This document shows, piece after piece, positions 10,706 through 23,919 of a stretch of DNA of 64,000 nt. The translations under genes and the position numbers were made by a program. Source of the stretch: Takakia lepidozioides (Eukaryota > Streptophyta > Takakiopsida > Takakiales > Takakiaceae). How positions within the stretch are numbered: the stretch's first letter is position 1; each line of letters starts with the position of its first letter. The notes under the pieces were generated by a model. That model worked only from the letters and a program-made list of their open reading frames with translations, was not told where the DNA came from and searched no databases. The DNA is taken from assembly GCA_030704615.1 (NCBI GenBank), contig CM060731.1, forward strand, positions 39,988,001-40,052,000, in the 5' to 3' direction.

Positions 10706-12419
10706 TTCACCGATTGAAAGCTTGTAGTCGATCCTATAGCTCTAGAATTAGCAATCAACATCGATCCTGCTGCAGAGAATTAGCAGCGAGCAGCCGCAGC
10801 ATGAAGCTTCACGTATATCCACTGCACAATTCTTATCAGGACGATCTGTAACTTGAAAAATTGCAATGCACGCAGTCGGTCAAACAATGAATCGCTCCGT
10901 GAAACTTTGGTCCAGTGTAGATGGTAAAATCCTCGTAAAGTAATTTGCAGCGTAGTCCTGCCTAATGAAGGGCAGGGCCAACAAATTCCAAGTCGCGGTC
11001 TTATTCATTCAATAGGTTGCAAGTTGGAGTTCGCCGCCAACCGCATCAAATTGGTTTCGTTTTCTGGTTGTGTTTGTAGGCGTTGAAAGATTTCATCAAT
11101 CGCGTACCCGTTCCAAGACTTCCTTAGTAATAAAAGAAAACCCAAATATCATGTGGAGCTGAACTGAACTGGGTCCAACGTAGTCAGATTGGAACCCACC
11201 TTTCGAACATTTTATCCTTAATACTCACCCCAACCTCCAAGCAAGGTACAGACAAATAAAGAGTATTCCTTATTGGGTTAGTAGATGTTGTCCTTGATTC
11301 AAGTCATCTGTGATGTATTCTCTTCATTCGATTTTGTGAGAAGGAAATGAAATGAAATGGTACTTTATAGTTGCATGAGAAGGAAGAAAGAAACAAGAAG
11401 AGAGAAGGGCCACAAACAGCCCAAAGGCAACTAAAGCTCAAGGGATTGTCTAACAGCCAACGCTTCATGCACGTAAGCTGCCAAGCATTTCTGATCCGAG
11501 GTCGTAATGGAAAACCTCTGTGAGAGATCGATTATCCGGGAATAGCAGTTGAATCTCCTGGGACGGACCTCATAGTTTTAAGGGCAGGAAAGAAAGGGAA
11601 AAGGAAGGAACTAAGAAATCTCCTGGAGCAGTATCTAGACAAGGGCAGCAGGAATTCTTATGAACATGACAGGACAGCCAGCAAAGACCCTGTCAGGCCA
11701 ACAAGCTCATCCACCAAAATATTTGAATGCTGGCACCATCCATTGTCCAATTAATGTCAGGCACTGCTTCCTATAGGGAGTCACTACTGCACCCACTCTA
11801 ACTCCCATTATCAAGGCGCTTCGGGCTGTCTCTGCACAATATTCTCCCCAAACCTGGGCTCACTTGAACAGCCCCCAGATTTAGCTGTTGCACAGCGAGA
11901 ACCCTTCAGACCTTTCATAATTTGGCAATAGCAGTACCATGCCATCAATGTAATTCATCGATGTCAAGGCTTCCAAGATTCGACTCTGAGTCAAGTGTGA
12001 TTTCTGCAGGGAATGATGGCAAGTTGTATTAATCTGTGACCGCAGAGACAGGAAAGAAAACTGTTGGTAACACCACCCAAGATGACACCGGCAATAAGTA
12101 GAACGGTGACTGAAATCATGATTTCATACCTGGAAAAAGAATGATACTCTGACCCATGTTGTTAAGGATACCCTTAGATGCAACAAACAATCCTTTGAGC
12201 AGTGTGTCAATATGTGATCTAACTTCTTGAAAAGAACCCATGTTTCGGACACAGCCTTATGACACTCAAATTAGAGGGGATGTTGTATCTGATAATGTCC
12301 TGCTTCCGATCAGAACAGGATTTCACAATTTCAGGGGAAACTAAAACCTTGAGGCTAGTGAACAATTTAGTGACCACGGGCCCGACATTCTCTAGATAAG
12401 ATCTCACCAGAGAGAAGGT
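10706..12419. other. No gene recognised
   Basis: AT-rich, purine-rich patches near 11340-11420, no sustained frame, no internal repeat seen. Confidence 0.4.
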
Positions 12420-13300
12420 CTAAATAATGAAGAAAGGAACTTTATAACATCCACAGGAAGGTCAAACCAAAACCCGGAAAACCGGAAGCCAATGAAGAAA
12501 CAAAGATGATAACCACCAACATATTGGCGTGGGGAAGAATGACAATTAATGTGGACCTGGCCCCATTGAAACAAATATTGCCAAGTGAATTGACCACTAC
12601 CCTGAAACAGACCACAAACCAGGCTATATTGCACACTGACCCAATGTGGTAGTAGCCTCGTAGTAGCCCGGATTTGCACCCAAAACCATAACCAGTACTC
12701 ACGTGGGGACCAACTGTGAAATGCAAGTAAAGAAACAATACTCAACAATGCAATAGCACTCCTCCTCAGTTACATGATAGAAATAGCTGATTTAAGGGCT
12801 CCCATTTCAAGACCTTACTTGCCAATCTCTCAAACATGAAACACTCAGATCATCGATGATTTCTTATTCTTCTTGTATCAATCTGTCAAATGCGAATTAA
12901 CAAAATACTAGTGAATTCAGAAATACAAAATTCAACATAAGACGTCCCCAGTGAGTTGTCAACTCGGTATGTATATTACTAGCTAACTTTTGGGTCCCTT
13001 GCATCTTCCTTGTATGTTGTTTCTCCCCACTTGTTACCTAGTGAAAATCCACTTCACTGAGCCGCACGCCTCATCTCATGTCTGGAGTCCACATCGGAAC
13101 TTAGCTAACTTTCGGTGGCGATGTGTAGCCATGAATGGACAAGAGAAACAAGCCAAAGAAAAATGGAACATCGTGCCAGTGGAGTGGTACATAAAGATCT
13201 TCTCAGATCTTTCTATATCCTTGCATCTCCTATGCAAACATTGTCCCTGTCCAGTTCCAACTTCTAGTGGCATGATGTCCCCTTTTTCCGTGGGTGATTT
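12420..13300 (+). repeat. Dispersed repeat B, copy 1
   Basis: This segment matches 31510-32400 in inverted orientation over most of its length (for example the gatcttctcagatct block near 13195 and the gcccggatttgcacccaaa block near 12665). A shorter same-strand match lies at 39462-39600. Frames on its minus strand are open for about 110 codons (FVVGP, GSGCKSGLL, FQGSGQF) and are partly shared by copy 2, but no family is recognised. Confidence 0.75.
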
Positions 13301-14935
13301 CTCCGATATATTTTCTATCTACTCCAACATCGGCTTCACTCCACCCTTCTGGTTAATCCATAGCCTAGAGCTATGTTCTTGGTCTAATCTAATACTGTGG
13401 TGACAAGAAATCTAAATTCGTTCACTAACATACTTGGGGATCAAATTAATCAGATCTCAGTTTTCTGTTCGGCATGCAGACCATGTGGCTCCACAAAAAA
13501 AAAAAAAATGATCCCCTCTCGATATTCCCCTACCCCCCTCCAGAGATGGAGTAGAAGACGATGATCAATTGATCAGTGCTGAAATGTGTAATACAACTCC
13601 ACTGCCAGTGATGTAGTGGATAAGTGAAATTCCACTCCAGTTGCAGTGTGGAGCAGCAGATGTGCAGTGCGTTCTGCACATGCACTGGAGTACCTCCTAG
13701 TACCTCCCTGTCTCGTCTCTTTATGTACTCACCACAGCGAGATCTGAATAGACTCAGCTTTCCTTATTTGAGCATCTCCTAGTATCTCAAAAGAGTCGTA
13801 TACACCTGTCACAATCTTGTGATATATTTGAACACTGTGTAAATTTAAGAAAAAAACAAAAGTCGGGGATTCAGGCCCTTACAAGATGAAGGGAATTATG
13901 AGCCATGACGCAAGGCCACGAGACCAGGCCCGTAAAGCCCTTCAGATGTTTTTCCTCCGTACTCGCCGGTACGCCCGCGTAATTCTGTCCATAATTCTGT
14001 CCGGGCGCATGTTTGCCCGTACGTAACCCATTTTATTACCGTGAAATCTCTTAACCCATTTCTTACAAGGATTTTCCCAAACACGGGTCGTATATCTATC
14101 TTTACAGGGAAAGGCTCCCCTCCGACGGCGTACCGCGGTGTGAAGGGATATATCACAAGATTGTGACAGGTGTACACGCCTCTTCTGAGATACCACGAGA
14201 TGCTCTAATAAGGAAAGCTGAGTCTATCCAGATCTCGCTGTGGTGAGTAGATAAAGAGACGAGACAGGGAGGTACTACAGTACATTGCAGAACGCACTGC
14301 TCATCTTCTGCTGCACACTGCAACTGGAGTGGCATTTCACTTGTCCACTACATCACTGGCAGTGGAGTTGTACTATTACACATTTCAGCACCGATCAATT
14401 GATCATGGTCTTCTACTCCATCTCTCTGCAGTGGGGTAGAAGATCATCTGCAATTGATCATCTTTTGTTCTCTACAAGAGCCGCATGGTTGCATCACCAT
14501 CTCATCACCATTCAGTACATACAACCGAGATATGATTGATCCCCAACTATGTTAGTGAGCTAACTCAATTTTTCTAGTCACGACAGGATCAGATTAGACC
14601 CAAGTACCTAGCTATACATCACTGGTAGTGGAGTTGTATTACACATTTCAGCACTGATCAATTGATCATCGTCTTTTACTCCATCTCTGCAGTGGAGTAG
14701 GGGATCGAGAGGGATCATTTTTTTTTCTATAGAGCCGCATGGTCTGCATTGCAGTATAGAAAACTGAGATATGATTGATCCCCAACTATGTTACTGAATT
14801 AATCCGATTTTTCTAGTCACGACAGGATCAGATTAGACCATGAGCCAGCTAGCTCTAGGATATGGATTAACCACAAGGTTGGAGAGAAGTCGATGTACGT
14901 TGGAGTAGATAGAAATATCGGAGAAATCCCCAGGA
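13293..14935. mobile_element. Foldback element with inverted arms of about 540 bp
   Basis: The left arm (13293-13835) runs from gtgatttctccgatat through gatgatcaattgatcagtgc and cactggagtacctcc to acctgtcacaatcttgtga. The same series occurs in reverse complement from 14932 back to 14145. The right arm contains a partial tandem duplication: the catcactggyagtggagttg block occurs both near 14350 and near 14620. The loop (13836-14144) is different sequence with CG-rich stretches. No transposase is encoded. A transcript across it could form a very long hairpin. Confidence 0.85.
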
Positions 14936-15828
14936 AAACGAGTTCACAAAAACAATTCTTGAAAACGTAAAAAAGTGGAGTTCTCAAAGAAGAGGAAATT
15001 GGAAAACGTAACAGAAAACTGCATGAGCGACTAACGAATTTTATTCATCGCAGTATGAGCACATATAATGCTACGTTACATAGCTCAAATCTCTTCCTAG
15101 CTATCCTCACTCTCCGACCGGTCTAGAAACTCCTCTTTATACTCAGGTCAAAAACTTTAACACGCAATCGAATGTTGCTAAAATGTTGTTTGAGTACACC
15201 TCTGCCACATACCCAACTACATACTACTTTTTAGGTCACCACCTTTTATTGCCCCCCTTTCAGTGTATTTTCAGTTCTTATTTATTATCTTGGCTATTCT
15301 GACCACGATTCCACTACTACAACAAGCTATGGTGCTTCGAGTTGGACTCCTCTTCCCGAGCGTATGTTCGACTAAGCTGCATACTCGTTTCTACTGCTGC
15401 ATCACATACAAGCAGATCAGACATGGGAGGAACCCCTGCTCTCACGGTTTTCTTTAAATCTAGAAAGTATACCGGAACAGTTCACGACAAGGTTTTGACC
15501 GCAGACTTCTGCTATGATACGACCGCTTCAGTCTCTGTGCAGGCAAAGGAGCGATCATTCCGAACAATCATCCGTGCATCTGCAGAGCTCGACAATGTTG
15601 CTTTTCTCACTGAGAAAGAGAACGCTTTGCTGACTTCCTGTGTAGCACCTTCTCTGACTTCGGACTCTAGGCGGGGCTCTATCTCCCCCAGCAAACAACC
15701 GACATCCTCAGCTTCTTCTTGGCCCTCTAGACGACCGAACAGCTTCCTCCTTCCTACTCGGACGACGTCTGCTGCTGCCTGACAAGCTGCACATCAATTC
15801 GAAGGATCCCCCCTACAAGAAAAATTAT
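14936..15828 (+). other. Unassigned region with a 146-codon open frame (15342-15782)
   Basis: The frame starts MDSSSRAYVR and ends in a Ser/Pro/Ala-rich tail with no recognised domain. It borders the G-poor LINE zone and may be 5' LINE sequence or flank. Real coding is not supported. Confidence 0.3.
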
Positions 15829-18240
15829 ATGAAGACCCACTATGGTCGACAGAGGCAAAGGACTTTGATGCAGCATACACTCCTTGTCCTCTTCTACTAT
15901 GCAATTCTATTATACTCTCTCCCCATAGCAGCTAGGCTGAATGTACAAAATTTTGCAGCTCGCCCTGTTAGCCTGCAGAGCGATCTACCCACAACACTGT
16001 GGAAACATTTTCAGATGGTACATGGAAGCGGGCCCAGCCTGAGGAGGCTCGTGAATGTCACCGCCGGTGTGGTGGATGCCCGACTGCTGTGGAGCAGCCC
16101 CCCCTTACGTACATGGGATAGTGATCCCCACACCCCTGAGGCTGAACACACCGAACACATTGGACCAGTAAGGTACTCATCCAAGCTACGCACTTGCGCG
16201 AATGGTACTCTCCCAACTATCCAGCTGAACACCAACATATTTGGTCCCTATCGGCTGAGCTACCCAACCTGCTACTACGCCTCGCGGACCAGTCTTCCCT
16301 GTGTGGGAATCTTCCAAGCCGACAAGGCGGACCAGGGTGTCTGGATGGTCTGCCAACCTCTCCAAAGAGCTGGGACACCTCCTAGCGTCACAATTCTGCA
16401 ACATTCTGTCCAGCCCCCCTTGGTATGCTCCCCACCCAACATCCAATGCTGCATCTCTTCAACTTACTTCCTTTTGCTAAGCTACAACCAAGATCTCCTC
16501 AACTTACTGCTGCCCTCTCACTGTTGCATTTTTAATCTTACTACGAGCCCGCTTCAAAATTTGGTTTCTGTTTTTTGCCTGCAATTCTTGTATGGAGTAC
16601 TAACCCCAATCGATATCAGCACTCATTACAATATCATATATTACTCCCCCTTGCAGAATCCCAAAAATTCCCCTCAATCTCATGAAAGCATCCACCAAGG
16701 CTACCACTCCAGATCTATAGTGCAATGCCTCTTGTTTACCTTTGTCTTGAATCTGCACTATGTTTCCATTGATGACATACTAACCCCAATCGATATCAGC
16801 ACTCATTACAATAGCACATATTATTCCCCCTTGCAAAATAAAAAAAAATCTCCTCGATCTCATGAAAGCATCCACCAAGGCTATTACTCCAGATCTATAG
16901 CTACCAATCGCCAACTATCTACGCCTAGACTACCATCTAGCACACAGAGGCAACCGATAAAATGCAAGTTTAAAATATGTAGCATTACCCATATTAATGA
17001 TCTTACTCCTAGTAGACACCAAAAAAATGGACCAACTCTTCGCTACCAGTTACAAGCACTATGTAACCCCCTATATTACAGAGACATTGATGCCAGTAGC
17101 AATCTTACATCCTTGCAATCTACAATCTTCCAAGCAAGCAGTACCTCTTCAGAATCATCACGACCCCCACACCTATGCACACAGTTCATTATTTATCAGG
17201 AAAAAACCACTTACATTGACCCACAGCCCAACTGCCTTGGCATAATAAGGCCTCATTCACAAAACCCCTCTCTCAAAAGCAAAAATACTTCTAAACAACA
17301 CAAACCTCTTTATATTAAAGAATGCAGGAGCCTCCATACAAAAAGTCGTTACATAATGACTTCTAAATTCGTATCTCAGTGCCTGCAGCCCTATACCCAC
17401 ATCCATGTTGTCCTCATCCCAGCAATTCATCACGCTAATGGATCAAGTTATACTAGCTACTGCTCCAGAAGCCAATCTATGCACCGGGGCTCACTATCTT
17501 TGACTACACTCCCTTGTTGCTTATTACCCACTTACAAAAATAAAAAAGTGGCCACCAGCGCCATGCCTAGGCTGCAACTCAAACATGCCCCCATGCACAG
17601 TCTTAACATGCAGCAAAAATGTATCACCATCACATCCTATTATATCATCACAACGCTACTGACCCATCTGACTGGGCAATCACGGAACATTACCCCAAAA
17701 CATCTGGTGCACTCGTTAACCTGCATGCTAAATACAAACTTTTCGACCCTCCACCTCCAGTGCACTTGCCAGTATTACCACACAACTATAATGCCCCCAT
17801 TCACTGGGCGGTCTCAAACAGCCAGCTCTAGCCCTCATTATCTTGTCCCGTGTCACACCATTATCCCACACCCTAGTCAAGGTAGCTTCTGCTTCACAAA
17901 TCAAACAACACCCCAAAACCACCAAGCCTACAACCAAACTACACTGTCAATGCACATGACTGCCTTAAATCCCCACACACTACACACTCCTAGTGTAGTG
18001 TATATATGTTGCCAAACACAAATATTATATACCACACTTTCCTACATTACATCTAGCATTACCCCACAGGAAAATAACAAACCCGAACATACATGTATAT
18101 GGGTTTACTGCTGTGGTGGGGGTGATGTGGGCACAGCTTTTAACAGCAAGTGGTGGTGTATCTTGTGTGTCGTAGCAGGGCAGTTGCTTGGGAGGGGGTG
18201 TTGTCTCAGTTATAGACAGAGAGCTACCTTCGTGTGGTAA
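15829..18240 (+). other. 803-codon open frame of doubtful coding status in the LINE zone
   Basis: The translation starts MKTHYGRQRQ, has an early hydrophobic stretch (LLVLFYYAILLYSLPIAA) and becomes extremely rich in Thr, His, Ser, Pro, Tyr and Cys. No domain is recognised. The frame crosses at least two junctions: a change of composition near 16.4 kb and the start of an inverted segment near 18.1 kb, where it ends. G is very rare on this strand, which removes TGA and TAG and lengthens frames by chance. Part may derive from a LINE ORF1; the whole is probably not a single gene. Confidence 0.3.
16599..16901 (+). repeat. Tandem direct duplication, 180-bp period
   Basis: taaccccaatcgatatcagc starts at 16601 and again at 16781; about 120 bp are shared with few differences, through catgaaagcatccaccaagg. 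The offset is 60 codons, so the duplication keeps the frame (LTPIDISTHYN twice). Confidence 0.9.
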
Positions 18241-19150
18241 TAACCGCTTGACAGTATTTGTAGTCTGCTTGGGGCCCCAGGGGTATGAACAGTGGTATTT
18301 TGTATTTGGCATTCAGTCTGTTTTAATTGTGTAGTGTATAGGTATGCGGCTGTTTTTGTAGTAGTTATTGGCGTAGAGGATGGAGCATTCTTTGTTGAGG
18401 TATGTGCTGTTCTGAGGGTTGTGTAGGGGGGCCAGTAAATGGGGTTCCAGGAAGTAGATTGATTGTGCCAGGTAATGGTAATGGGTGGCATATAGTTGTT
18501 CATGGATTTGTAGTTATTGCGATTTTGTAGAGCATTGTGGGGGTAGGACGACAAGTCCAGGGTAGAAGAGGTGGACCAGTAACAAGGTATCCAGCATTGG
18601 GGTTTTATATTATGGTCAGTGGATGTAGTAAGCCGTACATATGATTTTTGAAGGGGCATGTGATTGTATCCAATTTGTTTTGTAGTGGAATTTTGGAATT
18701 GGAGTGTCCATTTTTTGTATGGATAGGGGAATGGGGGGGCAAGCGGGGTTAGTACAGCGTGATGCATTATCAGACAGAGAGGCTCCAGCAGCCGAGTAAT
18801 GTTGTCCATGTGGCCAACCAGACAGGTCGGGGGTGCTGTTATGGTATGAGAGATCACCAGCAGGTATATATGTCTAAACCGTAAGAGATGTGTAGCATAG
18901 TCATATGATCTGATTAATGTGGGGGGTTTTGTGTAAATGCAGTTTTTTCTTCCAGCAAGTATTGTATCTTCTATGGTGGGCCAAGGTAGTACAATGTTCA
19001 GGCACAACAGGCCATATGTATTAAACAAGGGTTGCTTGGCACTTACCATTTGCATACATGAATTTGGAGGAGTAGCAGCTGAGGTAATTTGTGGACCGAG
19101 TTTTGGTGAGCAGAAATGTTGCTACAAAAACAATTGCATGCCTATATAGT
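18100..19150 (-). repeat. Inverted segment of LINE-zone sequence
   Basis: Base composition flips here: G-rich and C-poor on the plus strand, against G-poor and C-rich on both sides. The reverse complement of 18130-18260 aligns with 19580-19710 (shared blocks acaacaccccctc, caactgccctgctac, caagatacacca with substitutions). The minus strand carries a 281-codon frame including KQTECQIQNTT, echoed by LRQTECQLQTPG at about 19950 on the plus strand. It is an older family copy lying in the opposite orientation. Confidence 0.75.
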
Positions 19151-22100
19151 TGGCAGACATTGTCCACAGATACAGCAATGGCACACCTGAGGCGTGACTC
19201 CACGTCTAGCAATACCTCTAAAATTAGCAACACACAAACAAAAAAGATTTACCCGTCACAACGCATCATTCAAAAGATCCTCGCTTCAATCACAAGAAGG
19301 TCTCATGCCGCAATAAAATTATATTCCCAACACATTGCACAGCGCGACCTCCAGCTGTGTATCATTAAATCGCTAACACCATCCCATTGTCCCCCTCTAT
19401 ACCATGTTGAGAGTCAAGACCCCAAGCAAGGCCCCCTCTGCGTAATCACATTTGACAAAGCCTCTGCCAACATAGAACCAAAAAATAGAACAAGAACCAA
19501 TCAATTATGCTTACCAAACCCATGTCCACAAAACACCTCCATTGATATCCCTCGAAACCCCATGCAGCCTACAAATACTGTCACACATCTCTTGCCGGAG
19601 GCGGATAGATCTTTGTGTGTAGCTGATGCAACACCCCCTCTCACTCAACTGCCTTGCTACACCATGCAAGATACATCATTTGTTATTAAAAGCTACATCC
19701 ACATCGATTGGCAGCTACTGTATGCAAATACAGCATTGATGCACCTACGGCCCGATACCACATGCAACAATATATTTAGAACTCATAACACACGAACAAA
19801 CCATACTGATTCCTTCCTAGTAACCATACACATGCAAACTATTTACAGCCTGATGTATGAATACTTTCAGAAATCCACGATGCTCTACAACCACATATCA
19901 ATTACAACGAACTGTACCTCAGCCCCCATTAAACAGCCCCCTTACAAGGTTGAGGCAGACTGAATGCCAATTACAAACGCCTGGCAACACCATGATACCA
20001 AAAAATCAGATACAACGTATGTTGCTTCATGATTACATCCCCGGCCCCCCTTACCGCCATCAAAACTCAGCCATATGCACCCTACCGCCACAATGCCCTA
20101 TTCAAAAGACTCAAGCCTCAATTTCAATATTATGGTCTCACATCATCAACAAATACTACCAAGACATTGCAAACTGCTCCAACCAACTATACATCAACAG
20201 CGCTCCGCACAACTCACATATGCAATATCCTCACCTCTCGCTACCACATATGACAAATCTCAAATCCCTAATTCACTAATGCCTCCAAATTGGGCTGCTG
20301 TCAACCCCTATAACCTCATGCATCTCTCACAATTGCCCAACTGCAACAGGAAACAATTACCCTCGCTGCAATTGCCCCAAAATAGCTCCATCTACACTAC
20401 CAAACCAGACGCTCTCTTACCCCTGCATCCCACCCCTGCTCCTACCTGCAACCGACTCACAAATACTTGGACAGAGTCTCAATCAACCAAATACACATAG
20501 ACAGGCCCCTTACTTCTGCACTACACACCGGATCCTACAAAAACCCATTAAAAAACCCCTGCTAATTCCACACATAATGCAGGCAGAAAGCTCACCACAA
20601 AAAAAGGAGCTGCCATCTGCAGGACCTCCAAAAGTCGACCTTGGCCCCCCCCCGCCACACTCAAAACTCACTCGTAACCACCCTGACAACGTTGTATATC
20701 ATTAAAATACAAATACATATCGCTCAACCTGTCAAAATACATACCATACCTATTGTTTGGCACTCAACCTCGACTGAAGCATACCTCCCTAAGAGCTCTT
20801 GTTGCCCGGAACCAAGCACATGCACAGATCCAAGCCCACTGGCCCCGCCCAACTTTCAAACCCATGGATATCATCCAAAAAACACACTCCACATTCATCC
20901 AAGGGGTAACGACTCTTTTGCCCTATCCCTTTCATCCCCATTCACACCAAAAAACGAAATACAAAATTATAATAAAAATAATGCAATAATTAATAATTAA
21001 AATAATTAAAAAATAATGGTTTAAAAAATAATTCTCATATATTCGGACTCCGTCTTCTCATAATACATAAACTGAAACCCAACAATATTACATATGCACA
21101 TACACTATTACACGCATACAGGCCACAAATATTCCCAAAAATAACTACTCTCATGACTAACCAACACCAGCCCCTCATAACCATATGCCATCTACAGAAA
21201 CACCTCTCCACAAACCCTAAAGAAGTCTTCCGCATTTTAATCTTTTATCGAACTTGTAGGCCCAAATGCAAGCTGTTGCAGTATCCTTCACCTCGCAAAA
21301 AGCTTAACTGCTGGCTACAGGAATAAAAACTTGATGTATCCTTAACGCAACCCAGTCCAGCTGACATTTGGCCTACAACGGTTAACGAACATACCCCCAT
21401 AAAATCACAATCTCTACAAAAATGGGCCTCTGCTAGAATAAGACCACCAAATATTGTTTGGCCGTCAAAATTAACGCAAACCATTGCTCGCCCAACACTA
21501 TTAATAACTACGTCTTCCACAAACTACACCGTACTGAGTGGATTGACCTCAATGTATCACAAATGCCAAAAAATATCCATTCACCTAGAGCCACACACCC
21601 ATCAATACAACATTGAAACCCTTCTACAACGCTTTTTAGTAATCGCCCTCCACACGTATACGAACATCCACCTTCACAATAGTCTAAAAACACTAGATCC
21701 TCACCCCAATATTCCTCCACAACCTCTCTTGCTATCTGAGCCAATCCCACATCTCTCCCACTCCTCATTGCCATGCCAATCCTTTAACTACACCATCAGT
21801 GCAACATCCTACGATAATTTCCATCATAGACATGGCATTTGGGGAAGACCGAGGAAAACATACAATCACCATCAAAGAAAAACACCCCACAAACATATTA
21901 TTTTTTATTCAACAAGCCACAACAAATCCCACAAATACCCTCAGGCAGACTGTATTATGCCCCAAAAATCTCCAAACAAACTAGACGCAAACTGCAAAAA
22001 TGGATACACATCCACAAACACGCGCACCTTCATCTAATGCTCATGCGATGTGGGGACATCCACCAGAACCCGGGCCCCCGAAACAACCGTCATACCCAAC

Positions 22101-22633
22101 AGAACACACATAATCCAATACAAACTGTTGTAAATCATCTCTCTAAGGCGGCAAAAGCTAGGTACACTTTATACTTTTACCCCGACACAATCTCTCTAAA
22201 ATTGGAGTACATTCATCTACACAACCTCTTCAGTCCATATCTACCCAAAGCCACTTATGTTTTGGATCCGGACGCCCCAGAAGCGCCGCCATACGGTATA
22301 ACCACCTCTGAGTACCCAATCATTGCCCATAATAGCTACAAACTGCGATCCCACTCTATAGATCATGTACTATTTGTATACATTATTTGTATATCTCCAA
22401 AGCCTAAATCTTGTAATATCATGTTATCCGAAAGCTTGGAGACCCGAATAATAACCACGCTAACAAAACTCCAAGGGTTACCAAATAACTCCTCCCACTA
22501 CAAAGCCCGGCCGCACCCCCTCAATTCTGTTCAAGATTCCCTTCACCTTCTTCAAGCCCCACCGGGCCATATACACCAGCTACTTACGACATATATCAAA
22601 TCTCTACCTCCAACAATCCACCCTACTATTTAG
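19151..22633 (+). pseudogene. LINE ORF1-like region, multiply frame-shifted
   Basis: Long overlapping frames (for example 19091-19963, 20075-20500, 21543-22037 and 21839-22633) rich in Thr, Asn, His and Pro. No RRM or zinc knuckle is obvious. The final frame ends at 22633, about 120 bp before the endonuclease frame. Position and composition suggest ORF1 or the leader of ORF2; function is not shown by motifs. Confidence 0.45.
22049..22078 (+). other. 2A-like motif CGDIHQNPGP
   Basis: Ten codons read CGDIHQNPGP, close to the 2A consensus D-x-E-x-N-P-G-P that makes ribosomes skip a peptide bond between Gly and Pro. The Glu is His here. 2A-like motifs are known upstream of the endonuclease in several animal and protist LINEs. 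It sits about 235 codons before the endonuclease. Confidence 0.6.
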
Positions 22634-22755
22634 GATATTTCTGCAGCATTTCCTTTTATCTCGCATGACATTTTATCTGCCACGCTAAATACCCTTACAT
22701 ATCTACCCGGTTACCAAAGACCAACCACACGCCACAATGTGACAAACACCACAGT

Positions 22756-23919
22756 GTGACAATGCAGTGCCCACTGTACACCAACCTACACCACCGCCAC
22801 TCTCTTATACCCCAACAACCACAAGACAACCTTATAGACCAACCCTTAATATGCCTTACGTGGAATGTGGGATCCATTGCCTCCAGCTTGCCAACCCTTT
22901 CACTTATTCTTCAAAACTCAAACCCTCCCCATATTATTCTACTCCAAGAAACCAAACTCAACTCGCACTCGCCCAACACATATATCAACAGAATACTGCT
23001 TGACCACCACATCATCTATGGGAGCCCCCCATCGCCAGGAAAATATAATAGACGACGCTCACTACCATATCAGCCGACTCGTGGAGGCCTAGCCATTGGT
23101 ATACACAAATCCATGCACTCACGAGAAACAACTACAAATGTCTGCATCCCCACGCACCTTAAAACTCACCTCCAAATTGTTGAGATTCACATCAGCCCTT
23201 ATCCAAAACTACTTATCATTCATTTATATATGCCCTCACACCCGGACGATATAGCCCTTACCCCCGATATTCTACAACAAATTGTGAGCTTTGCTAACAA
23301 CCCACTCCACTCCTTATCCGCAATCCTCCTTGCAGGTGACTTCAACAGAGACCTATCTATGCTGGGCAGATTACATGACGGTGTACACTTCCCTCCCTCT
23401 CCAAAAGACATAGAATGGACAACCTTTACCCAAACGCATGGATTCCAATACATCACTACAAACCAGGCTTTCCCTAGGCAAGGAGGACTAAACTATACCT
23501 CGCATAGCCTCATTGATGGGTACTACCTCAAAATGCCTAGAAATAATCCCACACAACTGTACAGTACAATCCTGTATGATCCCATATATAACTCTGACCA
23601 TTACCTAGTTATTCTCCACATCCCCGCGCATATAGTACCTATAGGTCCAGTCCTAAATGGCCCCTCGCTAGACACAAGGCCACGTATTCTCACTCCTATT
23701 CCCCCCTCCTCTATTCTGGCATTCCAAGCCAAGTTTCGATCCATTTCCGGTACATTTATATCTGATTTTGAAACAATACTAGATCGATATTCAGCAAACC
23801 CCACCCTTCAAAATTGGGAAGACGCAAGCTCCAAGCTAGAACAAATATTCACTCAAATTACAGAATCCACGCTACATACATGCACAAAGTTCCCTGATCC
23901 AGTACAAACTGAACGATAA
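22756..23919 (+). pseudogene. LINE ORF2: AP-type endonuclease domain
   Basis: A 387-codon frame. The exonuclease-endonuclease-phosphatase fold signatures are in order: LTWNVGSIASSLPTL (catalytic Asn), ILLQETKLNSH (Glu), LAGDFNRDLSMLGR (Asp/Asn) and NSDHYLVILH (Ser-Asp-His). All key residues are intact. The family nicks target DNA to prime reverse transcription. It is followed directly by a TAA and then by frame-shifted RT sequence. Confidence 0.88.

Noticed and set aside
12404-12748. A membrane protein gene on the minus strand of repeat B
   Set aside because: The frame is only partly preserved in the second copy and shows no start context or family.
15829-18240. An 803-residue secreted protein gene
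   Set aside because: The signal-peptide-like start is followed by low-complexity sequence, the frame spans separate repeat segments and ends in an inverted one, and G-poor DNA makes long frames by chance.
18210-19055. A 281-codon minus-strand gene
   Set aside because: It lies in an inverted copy of LINE-zone sequence with the same biased composition; no domain.
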